From positions 1-64,000 of the forward strand of contig BAAHQB010000463.1 in the NCBI GenBank assembly GCA_054601695.1: 64,000 bases of DNA. Reading direction: 5' to 3'. This DNA comes from Amorphochlora amoebiformis. Taxonomy: Eukaryota; Cercozoa; Chlorarachniophyceae. The translations under genes were made by a program, and so were the position numbers. Positions 32,338-63,852 of the stretch are shown piece after piece; position 1 is the first letter of the stretch, and the number at the start of each line of letters is the position of its first letter. Under the pieces are notes generated by a model that saw only the letters and a program-made list of their open reading frames with translations, did no database searches and had not been told where the DNA came from.

Positions 32338-32758
32338 CGACCAGTGGAATGTGTCGGAGGAAGAGTTGGAACCAGGATGGCTGTTCGTCCATTCAGGCCA
32401 AAAATTCATAATGCCTGCAGCCTCTGGTACGAATCCATTTCTTATTTGGTCCCTGCCTACAAGTAGTAGTAGTATCTTGTGGATATACATCTGACTTGAG
32501 TCATATTCCTCAGAGGAGCAACGAGAGACAAAAGACGTGCACAAGCCTTTTGAAAATGCAAAGCCGAAAGACCTGCACAAGCCTTTAGAAAATGCAGAGC
32601 CAAAAGACCTGCACACTAGGCACACTAGACACAAGGCTTCAGAGAATGTAGAGTCAGAATACAAGCACAAGCCTTTTGGGAGTATAGAGGAACAAGACCT
32701 GCACAAGCTAGACAAGCCTTCAGAACACACGCCCAAGCCTTCAAAGAATGCAGCCTGA
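32336..32758 (+). CDS. Two 3' exons, Lys/His/Glu-rich C-terminus
   Basis: Exon 32336-32426 follows a (TA)n tract with acceptor TATAG and reads [20 protein letters not shown] then [10 protein letters not shown]; donor G|GTACGA. Exon 32514-32758 joins in phase and has a repeated motif ([30 protein letters not shown]) before TGA. The phase-0 start fits either the kinase exon (via ATG|GTGTCT at 31769) or exon 29477 of the giant gene, which would leave the kinase inside an intron. No family recognised. Confidence 0.5.
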
Positions 32759-33141
32759 GTATTTCTTCAAGTCTTGAGGAATCCTAACGGTGGTTGACAA
32801 ATCTTGAGAAATCTTGAACTAGTTGAAACGCCATATCTAGCATATTCAGATACTACCAGTGAGCAGTGAAGTCTATATATAAAGTCCACGTCATTAATTA
32901 TAACAGAATTCACAAAACTCTGACATCTACACTAGTCTAGCTAGTAGCTATGACAAATTACTAGATTCACAAAAACGCGGACATCTACACTAGTAGCTAT
33001 GACAAATTCTAGATATTGTTTACTGATGCCTAGGATGTTTTGAACTAACACAGGTGTGTGTACCAGATATCTAGATATATACTAGATATACTACACTTTA
33101 CACAAGCTAGACAAGACTCTAGAGTCTGAGGCTCAGACTAG

Positions 33142-33676
33142 TCTAGATAGTGGGATTCGCGTGATGGTAGGTGCCAAAGTCGAAAGTTGGGGGACTAGTC
33201 GAAGGGAACTAGTAATGGTACGTATCATCTGTACTGGCATAGGCTTATAGGTCTAGTAAGTAGGTTTGTAGGTAGGTAGCGGCAGTACATAATCAAGTTG
33301 TAGAAGTTGCCAGAGTACTTATATCTAGATATCTACATTTTCAATGATTAGCTATAGCTACATATAGATATACTAGATATATATAGATACACGTGACGGT
33401 ATGATAGAGTATACCTAGCCTAGTATCTAGTACTAGTAAAGTCTAGGCTTCTACTAGTTCTAGCACTTCTAGATTTGGCCATAAGTCCGCTAATGACCGG
33501 GTAAATTCATATCTCAGTTCAAGTGTTATATATAAGATTTTTATCCTCTAAATCCTCAGGTAGCCAAGCTTGAAGCTTTCGATGGGAATTTCGTGGTGTC
33601 CATGAACTACACTACTAGAGGATCTTCAATCATCTTGCCACCTCCACTACTTCTACAACAACTGAATAGATACTAA
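33142..33676 (+). CDS. Two further 3' exons of an unidentified plus-strand gene
   Basis: Exon about 33142-33217 (GIRVMVGAKVESWGTSRREL, donor ATG|GTACGT) joins in phase 0 to 33560-33676 (VAKLEAFDGNFVVSMNYTTR, then a Pro/Leu-rich end and TAA). Upstream exons are not identified; 32759-33141 is AT-rich with CTAGATAT palindromes and shows no other coding frame. Could be the real 3' end of the preceding transcription unit. Confidence 0.45.
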
Positions 33677-33698
33677 TATATATATATATATATATATG

Positions 33699-33736
<38 letters not shown>

Positions 33737-33776
33737 GTAAAATATATATAAATATATATATGTATATATATATACA

Positions 33777-33841
<65 letters not shown>

Positions 33842-33977
33842 GTAAATATATTATAGCTATTTAATTTACACACGTATACTGAAACATCCAACCTACATGC
33901 ACTCATATCTTCTTTATATGTATGTATATATACAACCACGCGCGTATATAAATATATGTATATATATATACATACAT

Positions 33978-34048
<71 letters not shown>

Positions 34049-34057
34049 CATAGATGC

Positions 34058-34090
<33 letters not shown>

Positions 34091-34383
34091 TATATTTATA
34101 TACACATATATATATATTTATATACACACATATGATAGTTTTCTTTTTTATATTTATATGCATACATATACCTAAGTATATATTTATACACACGTTATAC
34201 ACAAGTATATGTGGAAAACACACACACACACACACTTAGATATATGTATATGTACATACATACATATAAAAAATACAATATCTATATAAACATACGTAGT
34301 ATACACATACATATAAAGTTTTTTAATATGTATATTATATATTTATATATATATATATATATTGTATATATATATACATACAC

Positions 34384-34415
<32 letters not shown>

Positions 34416-34480
34416 ATATATATAAATGTGGATATAGTTTTAACAGTGTTAGGGTCTCGGTTGTCTGTTTAGTAGATTCG
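33677..34480. repeat. (TA)n / (TACA)n rich intergenic DNA
   Basis: Almost entirely alternating TA, TATG and CACA dinucleotide tracts between convergent genes. The [10 protein letters not shown] ORFs are artefacts. Confidence 0.85.
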
Positions 34481-34620
34481 AAGTGAGTGTGCATTCGAAG
34501 TGAGTGTGGGTTCCAAGTGCGTGTGGGTTCCAAGTGCGTGTGGGTTTTTTTAAGTGAGTGTGGGTTCCAAGTGCGTGTGGGTTCCAAGTGAGTGTGTGGG
34601 TTCCAAGTAAGTATGGGTTC

Positions 34621-48195
<13,575 letters not shown>

Positions 48196-48270
48196 AATTG
48201 TTAAGTCGGCTCATTGGGGTCTTGGTGTACTTTCAAGCTTGCACGTCCGAAATGCATCTCGAGCAGCCAC

Positions 48271-48873
48271 CCATGATTTCCTGTACCTTTTGCCTGGGGC
48301 GGGGTTTGAATTTTCGTGCTTATGCTGGCTCTCGTCGTCGTTTGGAGGTGGGCTTTCCCAAGGACGTGACGGGCTTAAGGGAGTTGATGGATCTGAAGGA
48401 TATCACGAATGTCGCGGATTTGGACGGTACGGATGGTAAAGGATGCCATGGATATCGTCATGGATATCGTCATGGATCTCATCACATATGTCACGCATGA
48501 CATGGACGTCACGGATGTAAAGGTTGTCACATATGTCACTAATGTCACAGATGTAACGGCTGTCACAGATGTCACGAATGTCACGGATGTCACGGATTCA
48601 CCCACGAATGACACAGATTCACACATTTGGCAGAAGGTGCGTGTGTAGTATGTGTATATTGATTTCCTCCGTTGTGAAATACGCTCGAAAGGAAGAGGTT
48701 TTCCAAGGGATTACAGAAGCATGGATAACGCTATCACCGTGATTTGCCCTGCCTGTCCCCGCCAAGTGGCTTGCCATCAAAATTCGGAATCCAGGACTTT
48801 ATTATTATTTTCCCGGCTTTCAGAAAGTCGGTTTCAGGCTTTTGGTTATACATGTAACGACCATGAGTTTTAG
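48271..48873 (+). CDS. Small Cys-containing protein, tentative two-exon gene
   Basis: ATG 48271 opens [20 protein letters not shown] and runs to [11 protein letters not shown] with donor G|GTACGG at about 48424. An acceptor GAAGAG at about 48690 would join in phase to [20 protein letters not shown]...[20 protein letters not shown], ending [11 protein letters not shown] at 48873. Two CxxC pairs suggest a zinc-binding protein (inference). Its start is divergent from the 5' end of the Dnmt2 gene, less than 100 bp away. The intron is a VTD/VTN-type repeat. No family recognised, and a minus-strand reading cannot be excluded. Confidence 0.35.
48425..48610. repeat. GATGTCAC array
   Basis: Degenerate repeat of CACGGATGTCAC / GGATATCGTCAT in the putative intron of the preceding gene. 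Confidence 0.8.
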
Positions 48874-49028
48874 GTACCTTTCGGTTCGTTATTAAAGGTC
48901 TCCAGTTTCGTTATTAAAGGTCTTCACAAGAATATAACACGCCAGACAAACAGATTTCAGCCTCCTTGGACTACGTTAGTTAGCTCCTGCCCCCGACACT
49001 TCGAAAATCTCAGTGCATAGACTACACG

Positions 49029-49350
49029 ATGGTGGAGTGGACGGTGAAGAATCTGTTGTCGTTCCGCGGAGTGCCGCGTGTGATCGAGTGCCTCGCGAGC
49101 TCCATGTCATTCGCCATCGCCGCCGGAGGGTAACTGGGACACAGAGAGGAAAGACAACAACAATGAGGGATCTTTGAACATCGCATGAATGGTTTTGTTT
49201 TGGTGTCGTGAGCTATACCTTGAGTTTGAATATTGATACCAATTTTGATGTTGTTGAAAAGATGGATGTGCAGCAAGTCGACCACACAGAACGAGTTTCT
49301 CATCGCCACCGGAGCTATGGTTTTTGTTTGGTCAGGAGGTATTATATAAT

Positions 49351-49387
<37 letters not shown>

Positions 49388-49467
49388 CATATAATATGTA
49401 TACGATTAACATTATGTATATATATATATATGCATAATATCAATACACACATGCATATAAATATTTG

Positions 49468-49522
<55 letters not shown>

Positions 49523-49746
49523 TCATGTGCATGCTTGCGCGCGTGTTTGTGTGTGTGTGTGTGTGTTTTTGCGCGTATGTGTATGTTTGTGTATGTATGC
49601 ATGTATCTCACGCGTAATGCTGTAGCTTGTTTGTTCGTAATTTGTTTTCACGTCAGTCCACATCTACTATGAGGGGCGAGAGGAATTGATGACTAACCGA
49701 TGGCTTGTCCTCCTTCTCGATGTACTCTTCTTCCTCTTTGCGTAAG

Positions 49747-49781
<35 letters not shown>

Positions 49782-49852
49782 ACATCTATATATAATATAA
49801 TATATACACATATCCATATGAAAATTTTACGTGGAATAATTATTACATATTT

Positions 49853-49890
<38 letters not shown>

Positions 49891-50578
49891 AGAGAGAGAG
49901 AGAGAATAAAGAGGGAAAGGGAGAAGGAGAGTGAGAGAGCTCGGCAACTTGGGATAAGGGGGATGATTTTTCTGAATGAATATTAGCTTTGCTTCCTCGT
50001 TGGCCTCTATTGCCGACTCCGAGGCGCTTAACTGCGGGTAAGCCTATTCCCGGTCCTCTGTTTGACGAACTCGGGATCGTTGTACTGATATATCACATGG
50101 CCATGACATTTTTCCAGTGTCCATCTGATCAGATCTGTCCTGATTATTTGAAATTTAGCTACGACTTCATGAAGGCCGCCGCCATACTAATGTTCCTCGC
50201 TATGATCTCCCTTGCGATCTCGACCTTCTTCTCCATCTCCGATGCCTTTGGGGTAATCATACATACATACATACATACATCGAACAAAAGGGGAACGGAA
50301 TCATACTTCAAAACGAAGAGAGATGACTGTTTCCTATATCTTGTGCTAATTCATCCTACTCTTTGAGGTTGAGTTTTGGTCTGCCTCGAGTAGGACGGGG
50401 CATCCAGATCCAAGCGCAGGAAAGCCAAGCGAAATCCGGTTCCCAGACTGCACAACAATTACGGCAAATTTCAGAAACTTCCTGGCAACACCTCGCCATC
50501 GAACACCGACTCCAAACTTAAAGGAGGTACTACATGAAAACAATATATCTCTTCGTACTAATATTGGCATATAATATG

Positions 50579-50624
<46 letters not shown>

Positions 50625-50673
50625 TATATATATAACATACATATATATATATATATATAATATTTATATATAT

Positions 50674-50725
<52 letters not shown>

Positions 50726-50794
50726 CGAGTGTATATTCGCGAATATCTAAAATGCTACATTTATATCTATATATATATATATTATATATATATA

Positions 50795-50832
<38 letters not shown>

Positions 50833-51015
50833 ATATATATATGTATATATATATATTATATATATATATACATATATACATCTAAATAAATATATATATA
50901 TATAAATTAACTCCGCATATCCAAACCAGGTTGGAGTATGCACACCACGGAAGAGGGCTATGAGTACTACTTCCACGCCGAGACGGGAAAGTCCCAGTGG
51001 CACAAGCCGGAGTAA
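49029..51015 (+). CDS. MARVEL-like tetraspan membrane protein with C-terminal WW domain
   Basis: Exons: 49029-49129 (ATG GTG GAG TGG), 49274-49338, 49657-49741, 49987-50037, 50118-50252, 50394-50526, 50930-51015 (TAA). About 217 residues. Four hydrophobic helices: [53 protein letters not shown], and [20 protein letters not shown]. The layout (short N-tail, 'RVxE' before helix 1, Cys-containing loop before helix 4) is MARVEL-like. A basic cytosolic linker ([17 protein letters not shown]) leads to a WW domain: [20 protein letters not shown] then KSQWHKPE, with both Trp, the aromatic core and the final Pro. WW domains bind Pro-rich ligands. Problem: exon 4 ends in phase 2 while exon 5 ([10 protein letters not shown]) needs phase 0, so a small exon, an unusual splice or a base error lies near 50038-50117. 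Confidence 0.7.
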
Positions 51016-52043
51016 TGAAAAACCCCAACGCGACACCATATGTTATTCAAAAAGTTAGAAAGATCGATTGCTTCTGAATCTATGAGCGATATGTCCTTTC
51101 GAAGCACTCAAGGAGTCCGATGGCGGTGACGGTATTAACAAGTCGGAGATCCCGAGATCTAATGATCACTCAGGCTAAAGGTGGAGCTTCAGAGCTTAGC
51201 GTTTACAGGCGTAGTCTCAAGCTCAGACGCATGGTATAGTCGGATCTTTCGGCCTAGCCTAGTAGCCTAGCCTGCTGCGGAGTTTAACGTAAACGTTAGA
51301 TGAAATAAATTTATTATACTTACACATACACATATATACACACTGTTTTAACACACACATATACACATATGCAAGTTACAGTCTGTTGCTGTAGGTATAC
51401 CGTAATTTATTGTAGACACCAGCTAGTAGTATTCGTACGGTATTTACGATACTAGTTATCACCCATGTATCTAGGTCTAGTAGGTATACGCCGTGTATAC
51501 AGATCATGTCTAGCTAGTCTAATACCTAGAATACCTAGAATACATACAGACATACTAATATTCTAGATATCGATATTGATATATCTAGATATATACTAGA
51601 TATATATCTATGTTATACACTAGTTACTAGCTAGACTAGATACGAGATACAGTATATAAATACTAGAAATACTAGCTATTAGAATACGTAATATGTCTCA
51701 ATTTACATATAAGATATACTAGTTAATTGTACGATAGGATTATAATAGTAATCGTCGTTATTAAACTATAGTGGCCCCAGATAATACTATTATAATACTA
51801 TACGGTATATAATTATATAATGATCGTATGATTCGTATCGATCCGGAATCAATATACTATATATCCGATGACGTAGGCTTACTAGGCTTAGCCTATAGTA
51901 TAATATTATACCAGTATTATAAATTTATAATATACATATATATATATATATATAATATATTATATATATATATAATATTATATATATATATTTATATATA
52001 TATATATATATATATATAAATATATATATATACATATATATCA

Positions 52044-52132
<89 letters not shown>

Positions 52133-52260
52133 CATTTAGTTATATCTAGTATATATGTGTATAGTATGATAACATATGTATACCGTATCATGACTCATGA
52201 GTACTACACGGTATACTGACTATGATAGTCTAGATACTACTATCTAGACTAATATTATAG

Positions 52261-52321
<61 letters not shown>

Positions 52322-52622
52322 GTCACAATTCATCGGTATTTGGTAGTAATATTATACTAGAATTGTTTTTACTAGCCGCTAGAAGATTAGAATGATTACT
52401 CTGCTAGCTATATCTAGATATCATACTATCAGGCTATAAAAACCAGTACTATGTACAGTACGTAGGCTACTGGACTCAGTATAGTCGACTGTAGATCTAA
52501 CTTGTACAATTATGCAACTTATATATATCAAAGTCTGATGAATACAATATTAAAAATATAATATAATATTATATTATAATATTATATATATATATATATA
52601 TATGTATAATTTTGTATACTAT

Positions 52623-52663
<41 letters not shown>

Positions 52664-53262
52664 TCATCCTCCGGGCAGTGTACTCGATCTAGACTCTGAG
52701 CGTATGAATACTAGCCAACAATCCAGCATAGTAGTAATACATCAATAGGAAATAATAATATTGTAATACTGGTATTCCGAGTCTGTAAATTGTCGAGGAC
52801 CTATATATCTAGTTCGAAATATTGTAGACATCGTCGGACACCATTATTGTGGTCGGAGTGATGGATTTCCAGGATTTATGATTTCTTGCTGTCCATCATC
52901 CATCACGGGGTTCTGAAATATTAATCAGAAACCGTTTCTGGTATCCGGCTATCGCAATAATCTCTAATAAGTGCAAAGAAATGAAGTTTAAAAGGGTTTG
53001 CCAACTTAATTAAACTCCTTTAGAATTACCTTAAAACTACTCTAAAAGAGTTTTCGTGAACGGAGAAGCGTTGAAGAGAGATGCCAACACGGATGTAAAG
53101 CTGAGCAAGCCTGAAAGCAATTAGACAACCTGGATGCACTCCTGAGTCCAGGCGACATACTCGACGGACACACACCTCCTCACAGCTGTACAAAACATCG
53201 AACGGTGTGGAAATCCAATTGAACGAGAAGCCTACAAGTGAAACCGCGAAGAGGCAAGGATA
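51016..53262. other. Intergenic, AT-rich, palindrome-rich; no gene seen
   Basis: 51300-52680 is AT-rich with many CTAGATATCTAG-type palindromes and (TA)n tracts (51930-52130, 52268-52320, 52625-52662). 52860-53260 has higher GC and probably holds the promoter and 5' UTR of the next gene; TGGATTTCCAGG and ATGATTTCTTGCTGTCCATC lie there. Nothing coding. Confidence 0.6.
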
Positions 53263-54279
53263 ATGGGCGTGGGATGCTGTTTTACAGACAATCCGGTTTC
53301 AAGCCGTGGGCATAACATGTGTGGGTCACGAACTCGTGTTCCAAGAAACAAGGAATCGTTCCGCCGTGCTTCGTCCTCTGCGAAGCGTGGCAAGAACAGA
53401 AGCAAGTCGGTTTCCCTACCGTCTAAGACCTCTACGTCAGAGTCTGAATCGGCGCTTAGAAACCCAAACAGCCAGAAGCAGCACCTAAGGCAGCGAATTC
53501 AAAGCAACACGCGCTGTCGCACCCTCCTCGTCCATAAGAATACCGCGCCCGGCAAGCGTACGAAGAGGTACAAGTATCCCAAGACCGACATTGTATTGTC
53601 CATAGGCTCCGATGAGGAGGGCAAGGAACCCACCCATAAATCACCTCGTGCGATCGCTGCAGAGTCGCATGGGCGAACAAGGTCCATCTCAAAAATCAAG
53701 TCTCGGAAACGTGCCAAATGGTTGCGATCGCAGAGCGTTGGGATACCACTGAGAACGGAGACAATATTCAGCGAATCGCCTCAGGAGACTTCGGCAACTC
53801 CACGATGGTCAAAGAATCGCGGACTGGATTCAGTATTCGCCACGGATCCTTTTCCTGATCCGTGTTCAGATGAGAGATCTAACAAGACAGAGTACAAGCC
53901 CGTAAAGAAGGCAGCAGTAGAGAGCTCACCTCAAACCAGCAACAACTCTTCCACTCATTCGAAACTGCAAAGATCTCGCATCATGAGTCTTATAGTACAT
54001 AATGCTACCGGGCCAGTGGGACAGCAGGGCGGAAGGTCCGAGTCGCTGGTGTCTTTAGGAATCAACACACGATCCCTAAGCCCTTCAATTACGTCGCCCA
54101 TCAGTAAAGGCGGGAGCAGTAAAGGCGGGAGCATCAGTAGCGTCATGGACCTCCAACAGCACGCTCACATTATGGAGGACACGGGAGGTGTCCACCCTGC
54201 ATCAAAGCTCTCATTTCCGCCGACGGCGAGTCCCTTCTATTCAAATACCGTCAACAGAAGGACAGACATATTTGTCTAA
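53263..54279 (+). CDS. Ser/Arg-rich 338-aa protein with N-terminal MGVGCC acylation motif
   Basis: Single open frame from ATG 53263 (context AGGATAATGG) to TAA 54277-54279. It begins MGVGCCF: Gly2 for N-myristoylation, adjacent Cys for palmitoylation, so it is probably membrane-tethered (inference from motif). The rest is basic and Ser-rich (KRGKNRSKSVSLPSKTS, RTRSISKIKSRKRAKW, SPSITSPISKGGSSKGGS), with many RxxS and SP sites, so probably a disordered phosphoprotein. No catalytic domain. Balanced codon use with no low-complexity DNA makes this a credible gene. The absence of introns is unusual here. Confidence 0.65.
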   Translation: MGVGCCFTDNPVSSRGHNMCGSRTRVPRNKESFRRASSSAKRGKNRSKSVSLPSKTSTSESESALRNPNSQKQHLRQRIQSNTRCRTLLVHKNTAPGKRTKRYKYPKTDIVLSIGSDEEGKEPTHKSPRAIAAESHGRTRSISKIKSRKRAKWLRSQSVGIPLRTETIFSESPQETSATPRWSKNRGLDSVFATDPFPDPCSDERSNKTEYKPVKKAAVESSPQTSNNSSTHSKLQRSRIMSLIVHNATGPVGQQGGRSESLVSLGINTRSLSPSITSPISKGGSSKGGSISSVMDLQQHAHIMEDTGGVHPASKLSFPPTASPFYSNTVNRRTDIFV

Positions 54280-55255
54280 AACTCTGAATTCCAACAAGAC
54301 CACCGTGCTAAAAATCTCTTTTTTTCACTCTCTAATACCTTCTGAACTCGAACAAACCTAGAAAACTACATGTCGTCTTCCTCCTGATTTCTTTGCAACG
54401 AGAAATCTCATCTCAATCTTCGCGCGATAGCTTAACTAGTGACGATTGTTGACGCCCCAAGCATGCAACGTGTACAGGTGTGCTATTTCATCTGTATCCT
54501 TCAGTATCGAGGGAGTAAGTTGATCAATAGACGATTCGTACTCACGCCGAACAATGCCGGCATTATACCCGCAATACCAGTTTTACAGTCATAAAAACGA
54601 TACATGAATTCTATTATTAATTACCTAGATTACGCTCCTTTAATCTCGTTGAATATCCACAGTCGGCACGGCCCACGGTGGCGATCTACGAATATATTTA
54701 CTAGATAAATATCACATATACCCAGATACCCTAGATACCGGTACCATATATGTAGTAGTGTTTAGTGTGTATACATGCGAGACATGTCTAGATGTGCGCA
54801 TCATCTGTCATACCATGTCTAGCATGTGTCAGATATACTCCCTAGACTCCAGATACCATAGTATTATCGAGTATAGTAGATATAATGATTCAATGATATA
54901 CGATATGTATATGGATACTATGATAGTATACACTAGGTATATATAAATATAATAATATATATACTGGATTTAGTACGGATATTAATAAAATATATATAAT
55001 ATTATTCCTAGATATCGTATTAAAATTAGCTAGTTAGTGGTAGGTTAGTATACTGAGTTCATCGGATATATCATCTACTAGATCTACTAGATCTACTGTA
55101 TTTAAGAAGACTACGTCGTACTAGTATTAAGAGGCGTATTTAGATACTAGATGTAGAGTAAGCCTTCATCGATCATCATCATTATCGGACGTCACATGGT
55201 AACACCAACAGTACTGCTATTACTACTAGTGTTATCATGATACAATAGCCATTCT
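54280..55255. other. Intergenic, no gene seen
   Basis: Unique AT-rich sequence with TCTAGA/CTAGAT palindromes. No frame longer than about 60 codons has plausible composition. Confidence 0.55.
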
Positions 55256-55272
55256 GCTTCTAATACTTCTAA

Positions 55273-55476
55273 CGTAATTCTTCAGTGCACAAGCCAAGCG
55301 CTAGGAGTATGCCTTGGTCTAGTTGGTTGAGCAACAATCTCACTTCTCTCATCCCTGTCCCATTGCTGGCAGTTGTACTAGCACTTGTAGCAGGTCCAAC
55401 AGGTGTAGCAGTTGTTGCAGGTTTAACATGTGCTTTCACAACAGCTTCACTTGAATCGCTGCGCCTATCACCTTAA
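55273..55476 (+). CDS. Possible 3' exon with a hydrophobic segment
   Basis: An acceptor ATTCTTCAG precedes a 67-codon open stretch reading [18 protein letters not shown] then [16 protein letters not shown] and a Gly/Val/Ala-rich end with TAA at 55474. It could be a single transmembrane tail. No upstream exon found. Confidence 0.3.
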   Translation, partial: RNSSVHKPSARSMPWSSWLSNNLTSLIPVPLLAVVLALVAGPTGVAVVAGLTCAFTTASLESLRLSP

Positions 55477-55499
55477 AGAGCTTCATTATATTTATATCA

Positions 55500-58340
<2,841 letters not shown>

Positions 58341-58556
58341 ATTTGAATAAGCAGTAGGGTTACCATGATGAATCTGTCCCTTTTCGAGGTTTTGTTGTCC
58401 TGAGATAAGGTGTTTCCGAAGGTTGTGTTGAACTGTCGCAGACATTCCTTGCTTCGTAAAATTGCAAACGAAACCAAACCGAATCGACCACGAACAAACT
58501 ATTTCACATATAAATGCATGCCTATAAATGTCAATATATGTACGTTTATATATAAT

Positions 58557-58604
<48 letters not shown>

Positions 58605-58724
58605 ATGTATATGTATATATACGATTAATACAGACAAAAGTGTTAGTGATATCCCCATATTCACAACTTTACACACACATGTATCTGTATGTATACATGA
58701 ACATAATATATATATATATATATA

Positions 58725-58757
<33 letters not shown>

Positions 58758-58792
58758 CATATATATATATCAGGTATATACATGCATATAAC

Positions 58793-58824
<32 letters not shown>

Positions 58825-58839
58825 CAAACAAATATATAC

Positions 58840-58895
<56 letters not shown>

Positions 58896-59390
58896 GTTTT
58901 ACGTTAGAACAACGATATAAATAGCATGAGAGGATTCAGCTTCATGACTAAGATGTCGATGTGGTGTAGAAACATGTTCATGGATATGTTTGGGATCTCT
59001 GGAGATCCCAGAGATTACTGGAGATCGCCTCATCCAGTACTAGCCGGTAGTAACGGGGCTTCAGATTATCAGTTAACAAAGCGTGACGTCATGTGATGTC
59101 ACGATCCGGAAGTTTGAAGAAGATTCGAGGGTAACATTGTCTGGAATATTCTGGCGCACAAGAGGTTTGCAATTTGTTTGAAATAAGTGTTTTTTTTTGA
59201 TAATCTAAACGGACTTCAGCCGAATCCTCAAATACCGCTTTACTATGCCGCTAAGTCAATCATCTAATATATACATATGTGTACACATGTATGTGTGTGT
59301 GATAGAATATATACATATGTATACACATATATGTTTGTGTGATATAATATATCTATATGTATGCACATATATGTGATGTGTGTGTTTGAC

Positions 59391-60793
<1,403 letters not shown>

Positions 60794-61036
60794 CTGAGGT
60801 GACACGATTGATCATCACATGACTACCACCCTATTACCATCTCCACACCCTGGGGTTACCTTACACTTGACAAATGCTACTTAGGGTTGGGGTTGAGTGT
60901 AATTCTAACCCTAACCGTAACCCCAGCCCTTGCCCTAACCCTAGCCCTAACCTTAACCCTAACCCTAGCCCTAAACCTTACGCCTTCCACACACGAAACG
61001 AGATTCGTTCTCCTGTATGTGAATGTATGTATATAC

Positions 61037-61067
<31 letters not shown>

Positions 61068-61165
61068 TTGTACACATTGTATGATACACATACATACATA
61101 TATAAATTGTATGTATATATATGTGTATGTGTGTATATATATATTAATAATGTATACATATATAT

Positions 61166-61210
<45 letters not shown>

Positions 61211-61968
61211 ATATGCATAAATGTACATATATATAAATATAATATATATCTATATATGCATACAATATACTTGCATACAGATGTATAAAACATTTATGTA
61301 TATAATTACACATATATATATATATATACGTATACATGTATATTTATATAACTGTTTTTCTATTTACATTGTGCCATATCGTTGTTTTGTATATGTATAT
61401 TATACACATTATAAGTATATATTATATTATATTATATTATATATATATATATATATATATACAATGTATTATAATATCTGAAATATATGCGTGTTGGTTC
61501 TGACCTGCATATATCTTCCTCCTGACCGCTTGCGCCCTTCTTGTACCCACCCCCGGGATTCTTACCACAATATCATTATCAACAAACTTAATTGTTGTAA
61601 CCACCCCCCATTCTCACCACATCATTATCAACAAACTTAAACCGACCACATCACGTCGAGACCACAGCATATAAGATTCCGTCGATCCAATAACATACCC
61701 CAATACCCCCAATACTGATGAAATTATGAGGTCCCTAATTCTAACCCTGCGGTTTGAGCGAAGTCTAAAGGTAAGGGCGAAGTAAGTCTGCAAGCTAGGA
61801 GGGGGGATACCTCGCCGCTGCCATGAACTAACACGCAGACCTTTACAGATCTTTCATTCTCTTTCTATATATATATATATATATGTATATATAAATATAT
61901 GTTTATGTATTTATAAATATTTTCTCATGTATATGTTATATATATGTTTGTATATATATATATATATG

Positions 61969-62013
<45 letters not shown>

Positions 62014-62035
62014 AAAAACTACACATAAATACTAG

Positions 62036-62650
62036 ACAGTCGGCATTCACACACTCGACACGTGTCACATACGTGCAGACATGTATATGTATCTTGACAT
62101 AATACCTGTGTTTGATAGCATGATCTAGACAGGCATACACACACACTCGACACGTGTCACATACATGCATTAGATGTAGGTTGACACTAATACCTGTATT
62201 TGAAGCATGATCTAGACAGTCGGCATTCACACACTCGACACGTGTCACATACATGCATTAGATGTATATTGACATAATACCTGTATTTGTGTAGCATGAT
62301 CTAGACAGGCATACACACACTCGACACGTGTCACATACATGCATCAGATGTATATGTATCTTAACATAACACCTGTATTTGTATAGCATGATCTAGACAG
62401 TCGGCATTCACACACTCGACACGTGTCACGTTACCCTCAGACAAACCGAGAACCTATTATCAACGCATATGGTACATGACACTCATGTGAGGTGTGTTAT
62501 CAACGCATATGGTAGATGACACTCATGTGAGGTGTGTTATCAACGCATATGGTACATGACACTCATGTGAGGTGTGTTATGAACGCGTATGTTGAATGAC
62601 ATTCATGTCAGGTTTATTATGAACGCGTACGTTGAATGACATTGATGCGA
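62036..62650. repeat. Two tandem arrays: about 88 bp x5 and 38 bp x5
   Basis: 62036-62430 repeats CATTCACACACTCGACACGTGTCACATACATGC ... CATGATCTAGACAG. 62455-62650 repeats GTTATCAACGCATATGGTACATGACACTCATGTGAGGT with divergence in the last copies. No coding frame. Confidence 0.9.
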
Positions 62651-62818
62651 CCTGCGTCCCTTCTGTAATCCGACAGCACTTGACCGCCAAGAGCTGTGCT
62701 TTTCTTGAAATCAACTTACCCTGACACACACTTTGTCTTGGATATTTTACTACCATGATATAGAATACTGTACTTTTCTGCTACTAATTTACCCTCACAC
62801 AATTAGACTATAATGAAT

Positions 62819-63343
<525 letters not shown>

Positions 63344-63544
63344 TGATTTGTTTCCTCTGTGTCGATGTCTGTTCCCCCTTGCTATCCCCTCACCTCTCGA
63401 CAAGTTTCGTTTTTGTCTTCCTCCCATGTGTTCCTCTCTCGAAACTCTGTGTGTGTCTTCCTCCCATGTCCCTCTCTCGAAAACTCTGTGTGTGTCTTCT
63501 GTCGTAATTAAGCATCACTCGTACACGCCGAGTCGTGACTACAC

Positions 63545-63706
63545 CTGGGCCAAAATACTTAAGGTGTCTCTCTGAACGTCAACCAATTCCCTCTTTCGAC
63601 CCCGCCCATAACCCTTCCCGCTTTTTCTGCTCTTTGCACCCTTCACGCTCTTCCCCTTCCCTCCCCCGACACCCTCGCCCTGTCCTTTCCGCCCCCTTTC
63701 AGGCAT
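63545..63706 (-). CDS. First exon of a Gly/Lys/Arg-rich protein (tentative)
   Basis: ATG 63706 opens [20 protein letters not shown], continues through [18 protein letters not shown] to LSILAQ, and ends at donor CAG|GTGTAG (phase 0). Divergent from the plus-strand gene at 63853. The next exon is not found. Confidence 0.35.
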
Positions 63707-63852
63707 CACTTTGACCAGCAAACTTGAAGCACACACGTGACATTCCGCTACGTTACGTCTTCATAAGTGACATCGTACCAGGTCACGCCGATAAATTAAA
63801 CCACCTGAAGAAAAAGACGGCCAGAGTGACTTCTGGCTTCGATTTACACAGG

